Position numbers and translations under genes: made by a program. A DNA stretch of 64,000 bases, from NCBI RefSeq assembly GCF_007858365.1, contig NZ_VFIO01000001.1, positions 744,001 through 808,000 of the forward strand, written 5' to 3'. The notes below the pieces were generated by a model. That model was not told where the DNA came from, did no database searches, and saw nothing but the letters and a program-made list of their open reading frames with translations. How positions within the stretch are numbered: position 1 is the stretch's first letter; each line of letters opens with the position of its first letter. Positions 37,602 through 46,365 of the stretch are shown here, piece after piece. This DNA is from Pseudomonas saxonica. GTDB lineage: Bacteria > Pseudomonadota > Gammaproteobacteria > Pseudomonadales > Pseudomonadaceae.

Positions 37602-38148
37602 ACCCTACAGAAACCCTCGCAAACGCCCATCCCATGCGGCCTAGGGTCAAACTGACGATTTTTTCACCAACTATAAAAAACGATGTTTTTCATTGACTTA
37701 AATTTGCCAAACAGGCTAGGCGAGCCCGCACCCTTGCCTGCCAAGCCATTTTTCGCGCCGCGCCATTAATGTGCACAAGTCCATTTGCGCTGCACAAACC
37801 GGGGCAAAAAAAAGCTCAATCTTGTAGGCAACGCTCTGGCGTGGACCGCAGTCAGGCCGCCCTTTCAAATGACTACAGTCCATTAAGCCACTACCGCAAC
37901 TACGCTAAAAATGGACTAAAGCCCCCCAAAATTCCCCCTAAGGCAATCAGTCCTAATCGACCCCCTACAGAAAGTATTTTCACTAGCACACTTGCATTTA
38001 AATTTTCAACTGGTTACTATCCGCAGCGTTAGTACCAAGCTGAAAGTCAATTCGGGCCGAACAAATCCTTACGCCATCTTCCATAAAGTCGAAGAAACGC
38101 TGAAAAACAGGATCGACCCCCTCGATGGTTTCCAGGTAAATCTTGTGA

Positions 38149-38179
38149 CGCTACGGCCTTTGAAAACCAAAGGGTAGCG
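38149..38179 (+). other. Strong 12-bp hairpin in the gene-free region
   Basis: CGCTAC-GG-CCTTTG, loop AAAAC, CAAAGG-GTAGCG: twelve perfect pairs with a GG bulge. No T-run follows on either strand, so it is not an obvious terminator. It may be part of a structured RNA. Confidence 0.5.
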
Positions 38180-38439
38180 CGAAGCACTTTATTCTGACCG
38201 AACCAACCTGCAAATTGATCAGGATCTTCACCCCGAGCATGGAACCTTAGCTCCCGTTGTGATTGCCTGCCCTCCTAAGTACCTACCTGCCAGCCCAAGC
38301 GCCACATAATTTATGCGCTACAACTGGCGGCTTTGTTCCAGTCAGGTTCTTCGTCAAGCCAAAGATAGCTCGACGTTACTGGAACGTTTTAACGCAGCAC
38401 GGATCATATCCGTGTCATTTGTAGGAACACCTAATAACT

Positions 38440-38664
38440 ATGTCGACTCAAATCCATACTCAGGATGCCATTCGCACCCTAACCAACGCCTTTGCCCCAA
38501 TGAACTGCCTGATTATGGCCGCTCGCAAAGGATGCTTCAGCTTCACTCTGGTCAACGAACACGGTATCGCACGTCACAGCGAACGCCTGTACCCCGATCA
38601 ATATTCCAGCGCAGAACCCCTGCAAGCTGTGATCGACCGTACTCGTCAGGCGCTGGTCGCCTGA
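38440..38664 (+). CDS. Small conserved Pseudomonas-type protein of unknown function
   Basis: 74 residues: MSTQIHTQDAIRTLTNAF followed by APMNCLIMAARKGCFSFTLVN and a C-terminal helix (AEPLQAVIDRTRQALVA). The pattern (short helix, FxPxxC, a beta pair GxxSFTL, a final helix) is like the small DUF1652/DUF3509 proteins common in pseudomonads; this is recall, not a search. AGGA lies about 14 nt before the ATG, a little far. It is followed by a good terminator, which supports a real monocistronic gene. Confidence 0.7.
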   Translation: MSTQIHTQDAIRTLTNAFAPMNCLIMAARKGCFSFTLVNEHGIARHSERLYPDQYSSAEPLQAVIDRTRQALVA

Positions 38665-38682
38665 AAACCTGAGCGTCACTCC

Positions 38683-38715
38683 AAAAGCCCTGCCCTATCA
38701 GCGGGGCTTTTTATT
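38683..38715 (+). terminator. Rho-independent terminator after the 74-residue gene
   Basis: AAAGCCCTGC pairs with GCGGGGCTTT around CCTATCA, followed by TTTATT on the plus strand. It ends the small gene starting at 38440. Confidence 0.85.
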
Positions 38716-38930
38716 GCCTGCCATTTAAGAAATATCCGGTAGCGCTTAAGTACTTGCAGATATATAGCGAACCCCTCGATGCTGTAAATGTTTTAAAAAC
38801 AGTCCTTTACAGCTGATATATGACACTAGACTTCAAGTTAAGCGGTATCACCCGCTTCCGGCGACCCCTTCCGACTCATTGCTGCCAAGCCCTTGTGGGT
38901 CGCCGGCCATTTACAGGCGTCGAGGACATT

Positions 38931-39410
38931 ATGGGTATCGCTGCCAAAGAGTTGAGTCTGTACGTCATAAGACCCACGCTTGCGTATCTGGGTCAGAACA
39001 ATCCAAATGCAGAAACCTTGTTACTGGGTATTGCCGCCAGCCAGTCAAATTTAGGGGCTGCCCTGCACGACCGTCGGGGCCATGGCCTGTACTGTATTCG
39101 CGAACCTCGGCATGCCGCGCTTTGGGATAACTACCTTGCCCAAACGCCTGACCTGGCGAGCCTGGTTCGCGGACTGGCCAGTCAGCATGCCTTTTTAGGC
39201 AACCCTCACCTCGAACTCACCGTTAATTTACGGTACGCCACGGCTATTGCCTGGCTGCTGATAGAACAGCTTCATGTGTCGATCCCAGCCGCGGATGACA
39301 TACAAGGCATGGCAAGAGTCTGGCGCCAAGCCTTTGAACCACAAGGACGTTTGCGCGATTTTGCTAATGCATGGCGCAGCTGTGTTACACCCCTCAACCA
39401 AGTGGCTTAA
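38931..39410 (+). CDS. Hypothetical protein resembling a phage-type structural/lysis-related family
   Basis: 159 residues starting MGIAAKELSLYVIRPTLAYLG, with GAGG 5 nt before the ATG; the longer frame start at 38820 is unsupported. Blocks LLLGIAASQSNLGAALHD, GLYCIREPRHAALWDNYLA and LTVNLRYATAIAWLLIEQL suggest the small phage-borne family whose members read LLLGTAxxESxL...GPALGLYQIEP...W.NYL. I recall this from phage genomes and cannot confirm it. The pattern is lysozyme-like (E replaced by Q in SQSNL), so it could be an inactive muramidase relative. It is isolated, with no phage genes nearby. Confidence 0.75.
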   Translation: MGIAAKELSLYVIRPTLAYLGQNNPNAETLLLGIAASQSNLGAALHDRRGHGLYCIREPRHAALWDNYLAQTPDLASLVRGLASQHAFLGNPHLELTVNLRYATAIAWLLIEQLHVSIPAADDIQGMARVWRQAFEPQGRLRDFANAWRSCVTPLNQVA

Positions 39411-39556
39411 ATTTTCAACCACGCACACTATTATAAAAAAGATCTAAAACCGTACGGATTGTCCTACAAAACAACGTTAACTTCTGCGAATTAGCCTATA
39501 GCGCTTAATTAAAAATGTTGGTAGCTTTCGTCCGGTGATCAAAAGGAGTTCTAATA

Positions 39557-40837
39557 ATGAAAAAAGTAATGCTCAAGACCACACTTAGCCTCGCCGTCAC
39601 TTTGGCTTCCAGTCAGATTTTCGCAAGTGGCTTCGCACTTAACGAACAAAGCATTAGCGGCATGGGGACCGGTTTCGCAGGTCGCTCGTCTATTGCCGAC
39701 GATGCAAGTACCGTGTTTGGCAACCCTGCCGGTATGTCCCGCCTTAGCGGCCAGCAAATTACTGGCGGCATCGCTGTAATTGACGCGTCGACCGACATTA
39801 AAGATGCTTCAGGTAGATACCCTGGTACCAATAAAGGTGACATGGTTCCCTTTACTGGCGTCCCGATGGGTTTTTATACCAACAAACTGAATGACCAATG
39901 GGCGGTCGGTTTTGGGGTATACGCACCTTTCGGCCTGGTGACCGATTATGAAAGCGGTTTCCAGGGTCGCGCGTTCGGCAAGAAGAGCGAAGTCAAAGTT
40001 ATAACGCTCCAGCCAACTGTCAGTTATGCCTTCAATGATCGCGTGTCGGTGGGTTTCGGCCCGACCATTAACCACATTTCCGGCACGCTCGAATCTGACC
40101 TTACCCTCAACCCGGCGTTTGGTGACACCAACGTAGAAATCAAGGGCACCGATACCGCTCTGGGTTTCAACATCGGCGTGCTGGTTCAGGCAACCGACAC
40201 AACTCGCGTCGGCCTGACTTATCACTCCAAGGTCAGCTACGATCTTGATGGGCATACCAAAGTTTCCGCTGCAGCCGGCACCCCGGCACAGCTGATGAAG
40301 AGCAATCGTTACGACGCTTCGCTGTCGATTGATACCCCAGAATCCTATGACCTTTCCGTCACTCAAGAACTGAGTGATGCATGGAGAGTCTATGCGGGTA
40401 CTACCTGGACGCGCTGGAGTCGCCTGAAAGATATCACCGTGAAAAACGACGGTGTCAGCCCGGTTAACTCAGGTGGTATCGGTGCTGCACTATTGGGCAC
40501 CATCAAGGAAGAACAGAACTGGCATGATACCTGGGCATACGCTATCGGTACGTCCTACCAGTTGAACAAACAGTGGATCCTGCGCACCGGCCTGTCATGG
40601 GATCAGTCGCCGACCAATAACGAAAACCGTTCGCCGCGCATTCCTACTGGCGACCGTACGATTTTCAGCTTGGGTGCCGGTTATGCCGTCAATGAAAACC
40701 TGACCATCGACGCCGCGTATTCGTACCTGAAAGAAGAATCGGTGAAAGTTCATGACTCGAACCAACTCAACTCTTACAGCGCCAAGTATGAAAACAGTGC
40801 TAACGGTTTCGCAGTAGGTGCAACCTACAAGTTCTAA
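39557..40837 (+). CDS. FadL/OmpP1/TodX-family outer membrane transporter
   Basis: 426 residues. Signal peptide (MKKVMLKTTLSLAVTLASSQIFA), then the FadL N-terminal hatch SGFALNEQSISGMGTGFAGRSSIADDASTVFGNPAGMSRL with the family NPAGMS motif, and a beta-barrel ending in aromatic YKF at the C-terminus (GFAVGATYKF). These porins admit long-chain fatty acids or other hydrophobic compounds. AGGAG lies 9-10 nt before the ATG. A strong terminator follows. Confidence 0.93.
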   Translation: MKKVMLKTTLSLAVTLASSQIFASGFALNEQSISGMGTGFAGRSSIADDASTVFGNPAGMSRLSGQQITGGIAVIDASTDIKDASGRYPGTNKGDMVPFTGVPMGFYTNKLNDQWAVGFGVYAPFGLVTDYESGFQGRAFGKKSEVKVITLQPTVSYAFNDRVSVGFGPTINHISGTLESDLTLNPAFGDTNVEIKGTDTALGFNIGVLVQATDTTRVGLTYHSKVSYDLDGHTKVSAAAGTPAQLMKSNRYDASLSIDTPESYDLSVTQELSDAWRVYAGTTWTRWSRLKDITVKNDGVSPVNSGGIGAALLGTIKEEQNWHDTWAYAIGTSYQLNKQWILRTGLSWDQSPTNNENRSPRIPTGDRTIFSLGAGYAVNENLTIDAAYSYLKEESVKVHDSNQLNSYSAKYENSANGFAVGATYKF

Positions 40838-40871
40838 TTCACTGTGCGCATGATTCATTGCCCACTGAGTT

Positions 40872-40911
40872 AAAAAAGCCCCGCTCTCTTTTAGAGGCGG
40901 GGCTTTTCAAT
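40872..40911. terminator. Bidirectional terminator between fadL-like gene and glutathione peroxidase gene
   Basis: AAAAGCCCCGCTCT (40875-40888) pairs with AGAGGCGGGGCTTTT (40893-40907), with one bulged base. T and A tracts lie on both sides, so it can end both convergent genes. Confidence 0.88.
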
Positions 40912-40920
40912 GGAGAACGG

Positions 40921-41472
40921 TCAGGACTTAGAAGCGATGGCTTTATTGATCGCCTCAATCAGTTCTGGATCATCCGGTTTGGTCAGACTTGAAAAATTGG
41001 CAATGACATTGCCTTTTCGATCAACGACATACTTGTAGAAGTTCCACTTTGGTGCACTGCTCTGTTCTGCCAACACTTTAAACATATGCGTTGCATCATC
41101 TCCTCGCACTTTTTGCGGATCGATCATGGTAAACGTGACGCCATAATTGACATAGCAGACCTTGGCGGTCTCTTCGCCGTCCTTGGCTTCTTGTTTAAAG
41201 TCATCCGAAGGCACTCCAATCAACTCAAGGCCTTGCGAATTAAATCGCTTGTTCAGCGCTTCCAACCCTTTGAATTGCGGAGCAAAACCGCAAAAACTCG
41301 CAGTATTGACGATCAATAAAGGCTTGCCGGCAAATCGCTCACACAGGTCGATTGATTCCTTTGCCCGTAACTTGGGCAGCGAGCCCTCCAGCAGTGGCGG
41401 ACAGTCAGCGGCCCAGACCGAACCGGCACAGGCCAACAGCAATACAGGCATCGCAACCCAGCGCTTAAACAT
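40921..41472 (-). CDS. Exported glutathione-peroxidase-like protein
   Basis: 183 residues with a signal peptide ([20 protein letters not shown]), unlike the usual cytoplasmic GPx. The fold signature [26 protein letters not shown] carries the peroxidatic Cys, and [14 protein letters not shown] holds the Trp/Asn. The usual FPCNQF is GVPSDDF here, so the tetrad Gln is missing, as is the resolving Cys of that block. Peroxide or lipid-hydroperoxide reduction in the periplasm is therefore inferred with caution. It lies downstream of the MFS/peptide pair. Confidence 0.9.
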   Translation of the reverse strand: MFKRWVAMPVLLLACAGSVWAADCPPLLEGSLPKLRAKESIDLCERFAGKPLLIVNTASFCGFAPQFKGLEALNKRFNSQGLELIGVPSDDFKQEAKDGEETAKVCYVNYGVTFTMIDPQKVRGDDATHMFKVLAEQSSAPKWNFYKYVVDRKGNVIANFSSLTKPDDPELIEAINKAIASKS

Positions 41473-41625
41473 TATGGTTTTCCTTAATCAAGAAGCTTAG
41501 GGTCTGTACGAAATGTTTTCGCGCGAAGGTTAAGCAAAGCGAAAACAGGCGAGGAACAGCCGGACTCGCGCACGAGCCGGTTTTCAACGACGCATAACCG
41601 AGCGCAGATTGATTTCGTAGAGCGC

Positions 41626-41748
41626 CTAGCAAGTGCCCATACCCAATTGCATCATAGCCAGCCCACCTTGGTGCCAACCCCACCACGTCAGTGCCAGCAA
41701 GACAAAACCGGCACTCACAGCAACCACCCCTAACCATGTCCTATTCAT
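41626..41748 (-). CDS. 40-residue membrane peptide translationally coupled to the MFS gene
   Basis: Reads MNRTWLGVVAVSAGFVLLAL then TWWGWHQGGLAMMQLGMGTC and stop (TAG, complement of 41626-41628). It has one clear membrane helix (residues about 5-25) and a Gly/Met-rich tail ending in Cys. Its ATG overlaps the TGA of the MFS gene by 4 nt (ATGA), as in coupled operons. The frame is too short for normal gene finders. It may be an accessory subunit or modulator of the transporter; that is inference. Confidence 0.75.
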   Translation of the reverse strand: MNRTWLGVVAVSAGFVLLALTWWGWHQGGLAMMQLGMGTC

Positions 41749-42953
41749 GCCAGACTCCCTTGGGCCTGCAACCGTGCCACTGGACGCTCGCGCACTGGCC
41801 AGTTCAAGGCTGCTGCCAGCAGGCTCAATACAATCGAGACCTGCCAGATGATGTCGTAGCTGCCGGTCTGATCATAGACCACGCCGCCCAGCCAGCCTCC
41901 GAGGAAAGCGCCCAACTGATGAAAGAGAAACACGATTCCGCCCAGCATGGACAGATTACGCACCCCGAACATGGTAGCGACGGTGCCATTGGTCAACGGC
42001 ACAGTGGAGAGCCACAAGAAGCCCATGGCCATACCAAACAGATACGCGCTGATGTGTGTTACCGGCGCCCAAAGAAACAATACGATCACCACCGCCCGCG
42101 CCAGATATAACCCGGTCAGCAAACGAGGTTTGGACATACGCCCACCGAGCCATCCCGCCGTATAGGTGCCAAATATGTTGAACAGACCAATCAGCGCCAA
42201 CACCGTTGTGCCGACCGTGGCAGGCAAATGCTGATCCACCAGATAAGCCGGCAGATGGATACCGATAAAGACGACCTGAAAGCCGCAGACAAAAAATCCG
42301 AAGGCCAACAACCAGAACCCCGAGTGCGAGCAAGCTTCACTGAGTGCTTGTTTAAGCGTTTGCTCACCCCCCAGGTTGGGCATGGGCCGGTCTTTGAGCA
42401 GGGAGACCAGCGGTATGATCAGCGCCACCAGCAGCCCCAGCACCAGCAAGGCAGATGACCAGCCTAACCAGCCAATAAGGCCCAGGGTTCCCGGCAACAT
42501 CGCAAACTGACCGAAAGACCCTGCAGCACTGGCAATACCCATGCCCATGCTGCGTTTTTCAGGAGGCAAGGCGCGCCCCACGACGCCCAAAATCACCGAA
42601 AAAGACGTGCCTGAAAGTCCGATGCCAATCAACAAGCCGGCACTTAGCGACAACGACAGCAGCGAGTCCGACAACCCCATCAACACAAGGCCAACGGCGT
42701 ACAGAACACCGCCAATAATGACCACTTTGGCCGCGCCAAACCGATCAGCCAACGCGCCGGTAAAAGGCTGTGCCAAACCCCAGATCAGATTCTGCAAGGC
42801 AATGGCAAACGCGAACACCTCGCGCCCCCAGCCAAATTGCGCACTCATGGGTGGCAAGAACAGCCCGAACCCGTGCCTCACCCCCAAGGACAGTGCCAAA
42901 ATCAACGCACTGCCCAAGAGCACCCAGGCACTGTTACGCCACACCGTTGTCAT
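41745..42953 (-). CDS. MFS transporter
   Basis: 402 residues with 12 predicted helices. Residues about 30-75 read GFGLFLPPMSAQFGWGREVFAFAIALQNLIWGLAQPFTGALADRFG, the MFS A-motif region (GALADRFGAAKVV), as in the YfkF/CynX-OxlT-like exporters. The substrate is unknown. It is divergent in function from but co-directional with the MarR gene upstream. A GGGTATATACCC palindrome lies 18 bp before its start, so it is likely repressed by that MarR protein. Its stop overlaps a 40-codon frame. Confidence 0.92.
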   Translation of the reverse strand: MTTVWRNSAWVLLGSALILALSLGVRHGFGLFLPPMSAQFGWGREVFAFAIALQNLIWGLAQPFTGALADRFGAAKVVIIGGVLYAVGLVLMGLSDSLLSLSLSAGLLIGIGLSGTSFSVILGVVGRALPPEKRSMGMGIASAAGSFGQFAMLPGTLGLIGWLGWSSALLVLGLLVALIIPLVSLLKDRPMPNLGGEQTLKQALSEACSHSGFWLLAFGFFVCGFQVVFIGIHLPAYLVDQHLPATVGTTVLALIGLFNIFGTYTAGWLGGRMSKPRLLTGLYLARAVVIVLFLWAPVTHISAYLFGMAMGFLWLSTVPLTNGTVATMFGVRNLSMLGGIVFLFHQLGAFLGGWLGGVVYDQTGSYDIIWQVSIVLSLLAAALNWPVRERPVARLQAQGSLA

Positions 42954-42970
42954 TATTATTCTCCAAGCGC

Positions 42971-42982
42971 GGGTATATACCC
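42971..42982. promoter_or_regulatory. Candidate MarR operator before the MFS gene
   Basis: GGGTATATACCC is a perfect 12-bp palindrome between the MarR gene and the MFS start. The same GGGTATATAC core occurs before marR itself. Confidence 0.6.
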
Positions 42983-43006
42983 ATGTTTAATCGTGTAACA
43001 GGCGCC

Positions 43007-43420
43007 TCATTCGGAACCCGCCAATTCATCCAACAGCTGCAACAATTGTTCGCGACGCTCTTCACCCAGACGGTCGACAAGACGCTGCTGCGCGGCTTCC
43101 CATGCAGGCGTGGCTGCCGTGAGACGCCTCTCTCCCTCTTCGGTCAGGCACACCAGCCGGTTGCGTTGATCTTCGCCCTCTGCCAGCTTCACCAGGCCGA
43201 CACCTTCGAGAACGCGCAAATTGCGTCCCAAAGTGCTGCGGTCCAACCCCATCGCTTCAGCCAGACTGGAAATGCTCGGCTGGTCGAGGCGCTTGAGGTT
43301 AGTCATCAAGGAAAACTGCGCAACGTTGATCCCAAAGCCATCAAGGGCGCCGTCGTAATGCCTGCTGATGCCTCGCGAGGCACGCCGCAGGTTGGTGCAT
43401 AAACACTGGGTTGGTAACAT
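43007..43420 (-). CDS. MarR-family transcriptional regulator
   Basis: 137 residues. Winged helix: INVAQFSLMTNLKRLDQPSISSLAEAMGLDRSTLGRNLRVLEGVGLV (residues about 31-77) with the wing KLAEGEDQRNRLVCLTEEGERRL. It starts MLPTQCLCTNLRRASRGISR; N-terminal cysteines (CLC) could sense oxidants or electrophiles, which would suit its linkage to a peroxidase. The start is uncertain because no Shine-Dalgarno is obvious; a TTG 21 bp upstream is in frame. It probably represses itself and the MFS gene. Confidence 0.88.
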   Translation of the reverse strand: MLPTQCLCTNLRRASRGISRHYDGALDGFGINVAQFSLMTNLKRLDQPSISSLAEAMGLDRSTLGRNLRVLEGVGLVKLAEGEDQRNRLVCLTEEGERRLTAATPAWEAAQQRLVDRLGEERREQLLQLLDELAGSE

Positions 43421-43423
43421 ATT

Positions 43424-43437
43424 GTATGTATATACCC
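43424..43437. promoter_or_regulatory. Candidate MarR operator overlapping the marR start region
   Basis: The minus strand reads CGGGTATATACATAC just upstream of the ATG, sharing GGGTATATAC with the palindrome at 42971-42982. This suggests autoregulation. Confidence 0.5.
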
Positions 43438-43478
43438 GCAATAATGGAGAATCAAGATTTAAGCGTCACAAATACCCT

Positions 43479-44207
43479 TTATAACGCCAACCCTACCAAC
43501 ACCAACACTTCAAGCAACTCCAGCAACGCTCCGGCTGTATCGCCCGTGGTGCCTGCCAGACGGCGCATCATCACGTGGCGCAACCAGACGAATCCCAGAG
43601 TTGCCAACGCTAGAGCCCACAGCCCTGCATACCCGGCCAGCGCCACGCACACAAACGCACTTCCCGCCAATACCCACCACCCCGCCTTGCGTGGCAAATG
43701 ATCCGCCAGTGCTTGGCCCAAACCGCCTGCCCGCACATAAGGTGTTGTCAGAAACACACCCAGCAAAGCGCTGCGACCAATCACGGGCACAATCACCAAA
43801 ACCATCGCCTGATGGTGCTCGATCAACGCCAGCAAGGCACAGAACTTCAACAGCAGCACCAACACCAAGACAACCACGGCAATCGGACCACTACGCGGGT
43901 CTTTCATGATGGTTAACGTGCGCTCACGATCACCAAAACCGCCTAGCCAGGCATCGGCACTGTCAGCCAGCCCATCCAGATGAAGCCCGCCACTGAGCAG
44001 CACCCAAACAGTCAGCAGCAAGGCTGCGTGCAACATCAGCGGTATACCCGCCAACAGCGCGCTGACGCCCCATAACACCCCGCCGAAGAGCACGCCCACC
44101 AACGGGTAAAACAGCAGCGAACGTCCCAGCTCTTGAGGTTTTGGCATGCCCGGCAAAGTAATGGGCAAACTGCTCAAGAACTGTAAGGCGATCCAGAAAG
44201 GCAACAT
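43479..44207 (-). CDS. cobS: Adenosylcobinamide-GDP ribazoletransferase (cobalamin synthase)
   Basis: 242 residues, polytopic membrane enzyme joining adenosylcobinamide-GDP to alpha-ribazole in the last step of cobalamin synthesis. Signatures: QFLSSLPI near the N-terminus, GLHLDGLADSADAWLGGFGDRERTLTIMKDPRSGPIAVVVL (Asp-rich motif). It begins one base after the cobC stop and is the last gene of the cobalamin cluster, next to the marR gene, which it does not overlap. Confidence 0.95.
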   Translation of the reverse strand: MLPFWIALQFLSSLPITLPGMPKPQELGRSLLFYPLVGVLFGGVLWGVSALLAGIPLMLHAALLLTVWVLLSGGLHLDGLADSADAWLGGFGDRERTLTIMKDPRSGPIAVVVLVLVLLLKFCALLALIEHHQAMVLVIVPVIGRSALLGVFLTTPYVRAGGLGQALADHLPRKAGWWVLAGSAFVCVALAGYAGLWALALATLGFVWLRHVMMRRLAGTTGDTAGALLELLEVLVLVGLAL

Positions 44208-44208
44208 G

Positions 44209-44784
44209 TCAGCCTGCCTCGCTCAACAAGCCGCCAGCGCGAACGTGCAATGAAAACAGAGCGCCATTGACCACAGGTATCTGCAACAGCTGTTCACGGG
44301 GCAAACCACGTGCCTGCGCCAACAGCAACTTCATGACACCACCGTGGCAGACGACCAACACCCGCTCACCCTCATAGCGCTGCTGCAAACGCCCGGCGGC
44401 GGTCAGTACTCGAGTGGCAAACGCTATGACCGGCTCAGCACCTGGCGGAGTAAATGCGTAAGGATCTGACCAGAAACGGCCCAGCGCCTCAGCGTCTGTT
44501 TCCATCAGCGCAGCCGCGGTGCGCCCTTCCCACTCGCCAAAATGCAGTTCTTGCAGGTCTTTCTCGAAGGTCAACGGCACGTCCAGTTGTTCTGCCAGCT
44601 CGCGGGCGAAGAACGCACATCGCTGCAGCGGTGAACTGACTATGCGCTGCCATGGGCCTTGGCCTTTGACGGCTGCTCGCATTTGCTCCCAGCCCCGGGC
44701 TGTCAGCGCATCGTCAAGACTGCCACGCAAGCCACCACCCAGTTCCGTTTCACCGTGACGAAGCAAATCCAGCTGCACCGTCAT
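44209..44784 (-). CDS. cobC: Alpha-ribazole phosphatase (histidine phosphatase family)
   Basis: 191 residues. [17 protein letters not shown] has the catalytic RHG(E), [15 protein letters not shown] and [15 protein letters not shown] (second His) complete the phosphohistidine fold. It removes the 5'-phosphate from alpha-ribazole phosphate or the cobalamin phosphate. Its start overlaps the cobT stop by 4 nt, so it is coupled. The gene name is used in the Salmonella sense. Confidence 0.93.
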   Translation of the reverse strand: MTVQLDLLRHGETELGGGLRGSLDDALTARGWEQMRAAVKGQGPWQRIVSSPLQRCAFFARELAEQLDVPLTFEKDLQELHFGEWEGRTAAALMETDAEALGRFWSDPYAFTPPGAEPVIAFATRVLTAAGRLQQRYEGERVLVVCHGGVMKLLLAQARGLPREQLLQIPVVNGALFSLHVRAGGLLSEAG

Positions 44785-45836
44785 GCCGGGCGATCCGCCA
44801 CAGCCGCTTCAGCGAAGGTCGCCATTTGGCCATGCAGGTCACAGGCCAGGCGGATCAACGGCACGGCCAAAGCAGCGCCACTGCCTTCGCCCAAACGCAA
44901 GCCCAAATCGAGCAAGGGCTGTGCCTGCAAACTTTCAAGAACATGACGATGGCCCTGCTCGGCCCCACGATGACTGAAGATCATCCACTGACGGCACTCG
45001 GGATTCAAACGCACTGCGACCATCGCGGCGACCGTGCAAATGAAACCGTCAACCAAGGCAACGATGCCTTCCTGAGCGCAGGCCACATAAGCCCCCACCA
45101 GTGCAGCAATTTCAAAACCACCCAAGCGGAACAACGTCTGTAATGGATCGTCCAGGTAGCCCTCGTGAAACGCGAGCGCGCGATCTATGACACGGGCTTT
45201 ATGGCTCACACCCGCTGCATCCAGACCTGTGCCCGGCCCGGTCAAGTGCGATGCAGGACAGTCCAGTAACGCACTGGCCACGGCGCTGGCAGACGCTGTA
45301 TTGCCGATGCCCATTTCGCCGCCGATAAACAGTTCGCTGTTGACCTCACGTGCACGGAGCACACTGTCCCGTCCTGCCTGCAATGCTTTTAGCCCTTGGC
45401 CGTCAGACATCGCCGGGCCGTGGGCAAAATTGGCGGTGCCAGCACCCAGTTGCAAGTGACGTACACCTGCAAGATTAAGCATCGGCGTGACAGTGCCCAA
45501 ATCCACCACATCCAGTTGCGCACCCAACTGACGCGCCAACACGCTGATTGCCGCACCGCCGTTGACAAAGTTATGCAGCATTTGCCCGGTGACCGCTTGC
45601 GGGTAGGCCGAAACGCCCTCCGCCACCACGCCGTGATCACCCGCGAAAATGGCAATCCAGAGTTTGTCGGCACGGGGTTTCAAGCAACCTTGCAGGCCAG
45701 CCAGTTGCACGGCCAGCGCTTCCAGCTGGCCCAGTGACCCCGCCGGTTTGGTCAGTTGTTGCTGTCGCGCGACAGCCGCCGCCGTTTGTTGCAGGTCAAC
45801 CGACTGGCACGGTTGCAGCCACCACGGAGTACTCAT
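44781..45836 (-). CDS. cobT: Nicotinate-nucleotide--dimethylbenzimidazole phosphoribosyltransferase
   Basis: 351 residues. It forms alpha-ribazole phosphate from DMB and nicotinate mononucleotide. Motifs: [62 protein letters not shown] (catalytic-loop region) and [14 protein letters not shown] [17 protein letters not shown]. Start [11 protein letters not shown] at 45836 overlaps the stop of cobU by 4 nt. A longer frame start at 45923 would overlap cobU deeply and is rejected. Confidence 0.95.
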   Translation of the reverse strand: MSTPWWLQPCQSVDLQQTAAAVARQQQLTKPAGSLGQLEALAVQLAGLQGCLKPRADKLWIAIFAGDHGVVAEGVSAYPQAVTGQMLHNFVNGGAAISVLARQLGAQLDVVDLGTVTPMLNLAGVRHLQLGAGTANFAHGPAMSDGQGLKALQAGRDSVLRAREVNSELFIGGEMGIGNTASASAVASALLDCPASHLTGPGTGLDAAGVSHKARVIDRALAFHEGYLDDPLQTLFRLGGFEIAALVGAYVACAQEGIVALVDGFICTVAAMVAVRLNPECRQWMIFSHRGAEQGHRHVLESLQAQPLLDLGLRLGEGSGAALAVPLIRLACDLHGQMATFAEAAVADRPA

Positions 45837-46354
45837 AATGCAGTTCCTTTCAATGTCAGGGGCAGGCCCGCGACTGTCAGCACCACGCGCTGGCAACGCT
45901 CGGCCAAGGCTTGATGCAACCAACCGGCTTCATCGACATAACGACGCGTCAACTCGCCCATCGGTATGACGCCCATTCCAGTTTCGTTACTGACAAAAAC
46001 AATTTGCCCCGGCAGTTCAGCCAGGCACGCCAGCAGTGCATCACGCTCGGCATTCAAACGCTGCGGGCTTTCCAGCATCAGCAAGTTAGTCAGCCAGAGC
46101 GTCAAGCAATCAACCAGGATAAAAGTGTCCTCGCGCGCGCTCTCGCGCAGCACTCGGGCCAGCTCGAGCGGCTCCTCGATCAGCGCCCAATGCCCGGGGC
46201 GACGCTCCCGATGATGGCGCACGCGCTCGTTCATCTCGCCGTCCAGCGGTTGGCTGGTGGCAATGTAAGTGACAGCGAAGCCCGATTCAGCAGCAAGCTT
46301 TTCGGCCAGCCGACTTTTACCGGAGCGGGCACCGCCCAAAATCAGTTGCAGCAT
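45833..46354 (-). CDS. cobU: Bifunctional adenosylcobinamide kinase/adenosylcobinamide-phosphate guanylyltransferase
   Basis: 173 residues. P-loop [18 protein letters not shown] at the N-terminus, then HRERRPGHW (guanylyl-accepting His) and [32 protein letters not shown]. It phosphorylates adenosylcobinamide and converts it to the GDP form. It is the first gene after the REP-like repeat that separates it from cobQ. Confidence 0.95.
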   Translation of the reverse strand: MLQLILGGARSGKSRLAEKLAAESGFAVTYIATSQPLDGEMNERVRHHRERRPGHWALIEEPLELARVLRESAREDTFILVDCLTLWLTNLLMLESPQRLNAERDALLACLAELPGQIVFVSNETGMGVIPMGELTRRYVDEAGWLHQALAERCQRVVLTVAGLPLTLKGTAL

Positions 46355-46365
46355 GTATTAAATCC

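Larger units (their letters stand above)
37464..38439. other. Gene-free region of about 1 kb
   Basis: No reading frame here looks like a protein. Frames of about 60-87 codons around 37769-38177 have no conserved feature or Shine-Dalgarno. The stretch holds a DnaA-box-like cluster near 37569-37601, an AT-rich patch (37659-37710), the inverted repeat AGTCCATT/AATGGACT at 37877-37884 and 37910-37917, and a strong hairpin at 38149-38179. An unrecognised small RNA would fit, but no promoter-terminator pair is clear. Confidence 0.6.

Noticed and set aside
37769..38177. Short open frames (61-87 codons) in the gene-free region
   Set aside because: No Shine-Dalgarno, no hydrophobic or structured pattern, and one frame is crossed by the strong hairpin.
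38781..38813. GCTGTAAA/TTTACAGC inverted repeat as a LexA box
   Set aside because: The CTG...CAG spacing is longer than the ten-base LexA spacing; it may only be an unrelated inverted repeat upstream of the 159-residue gene.
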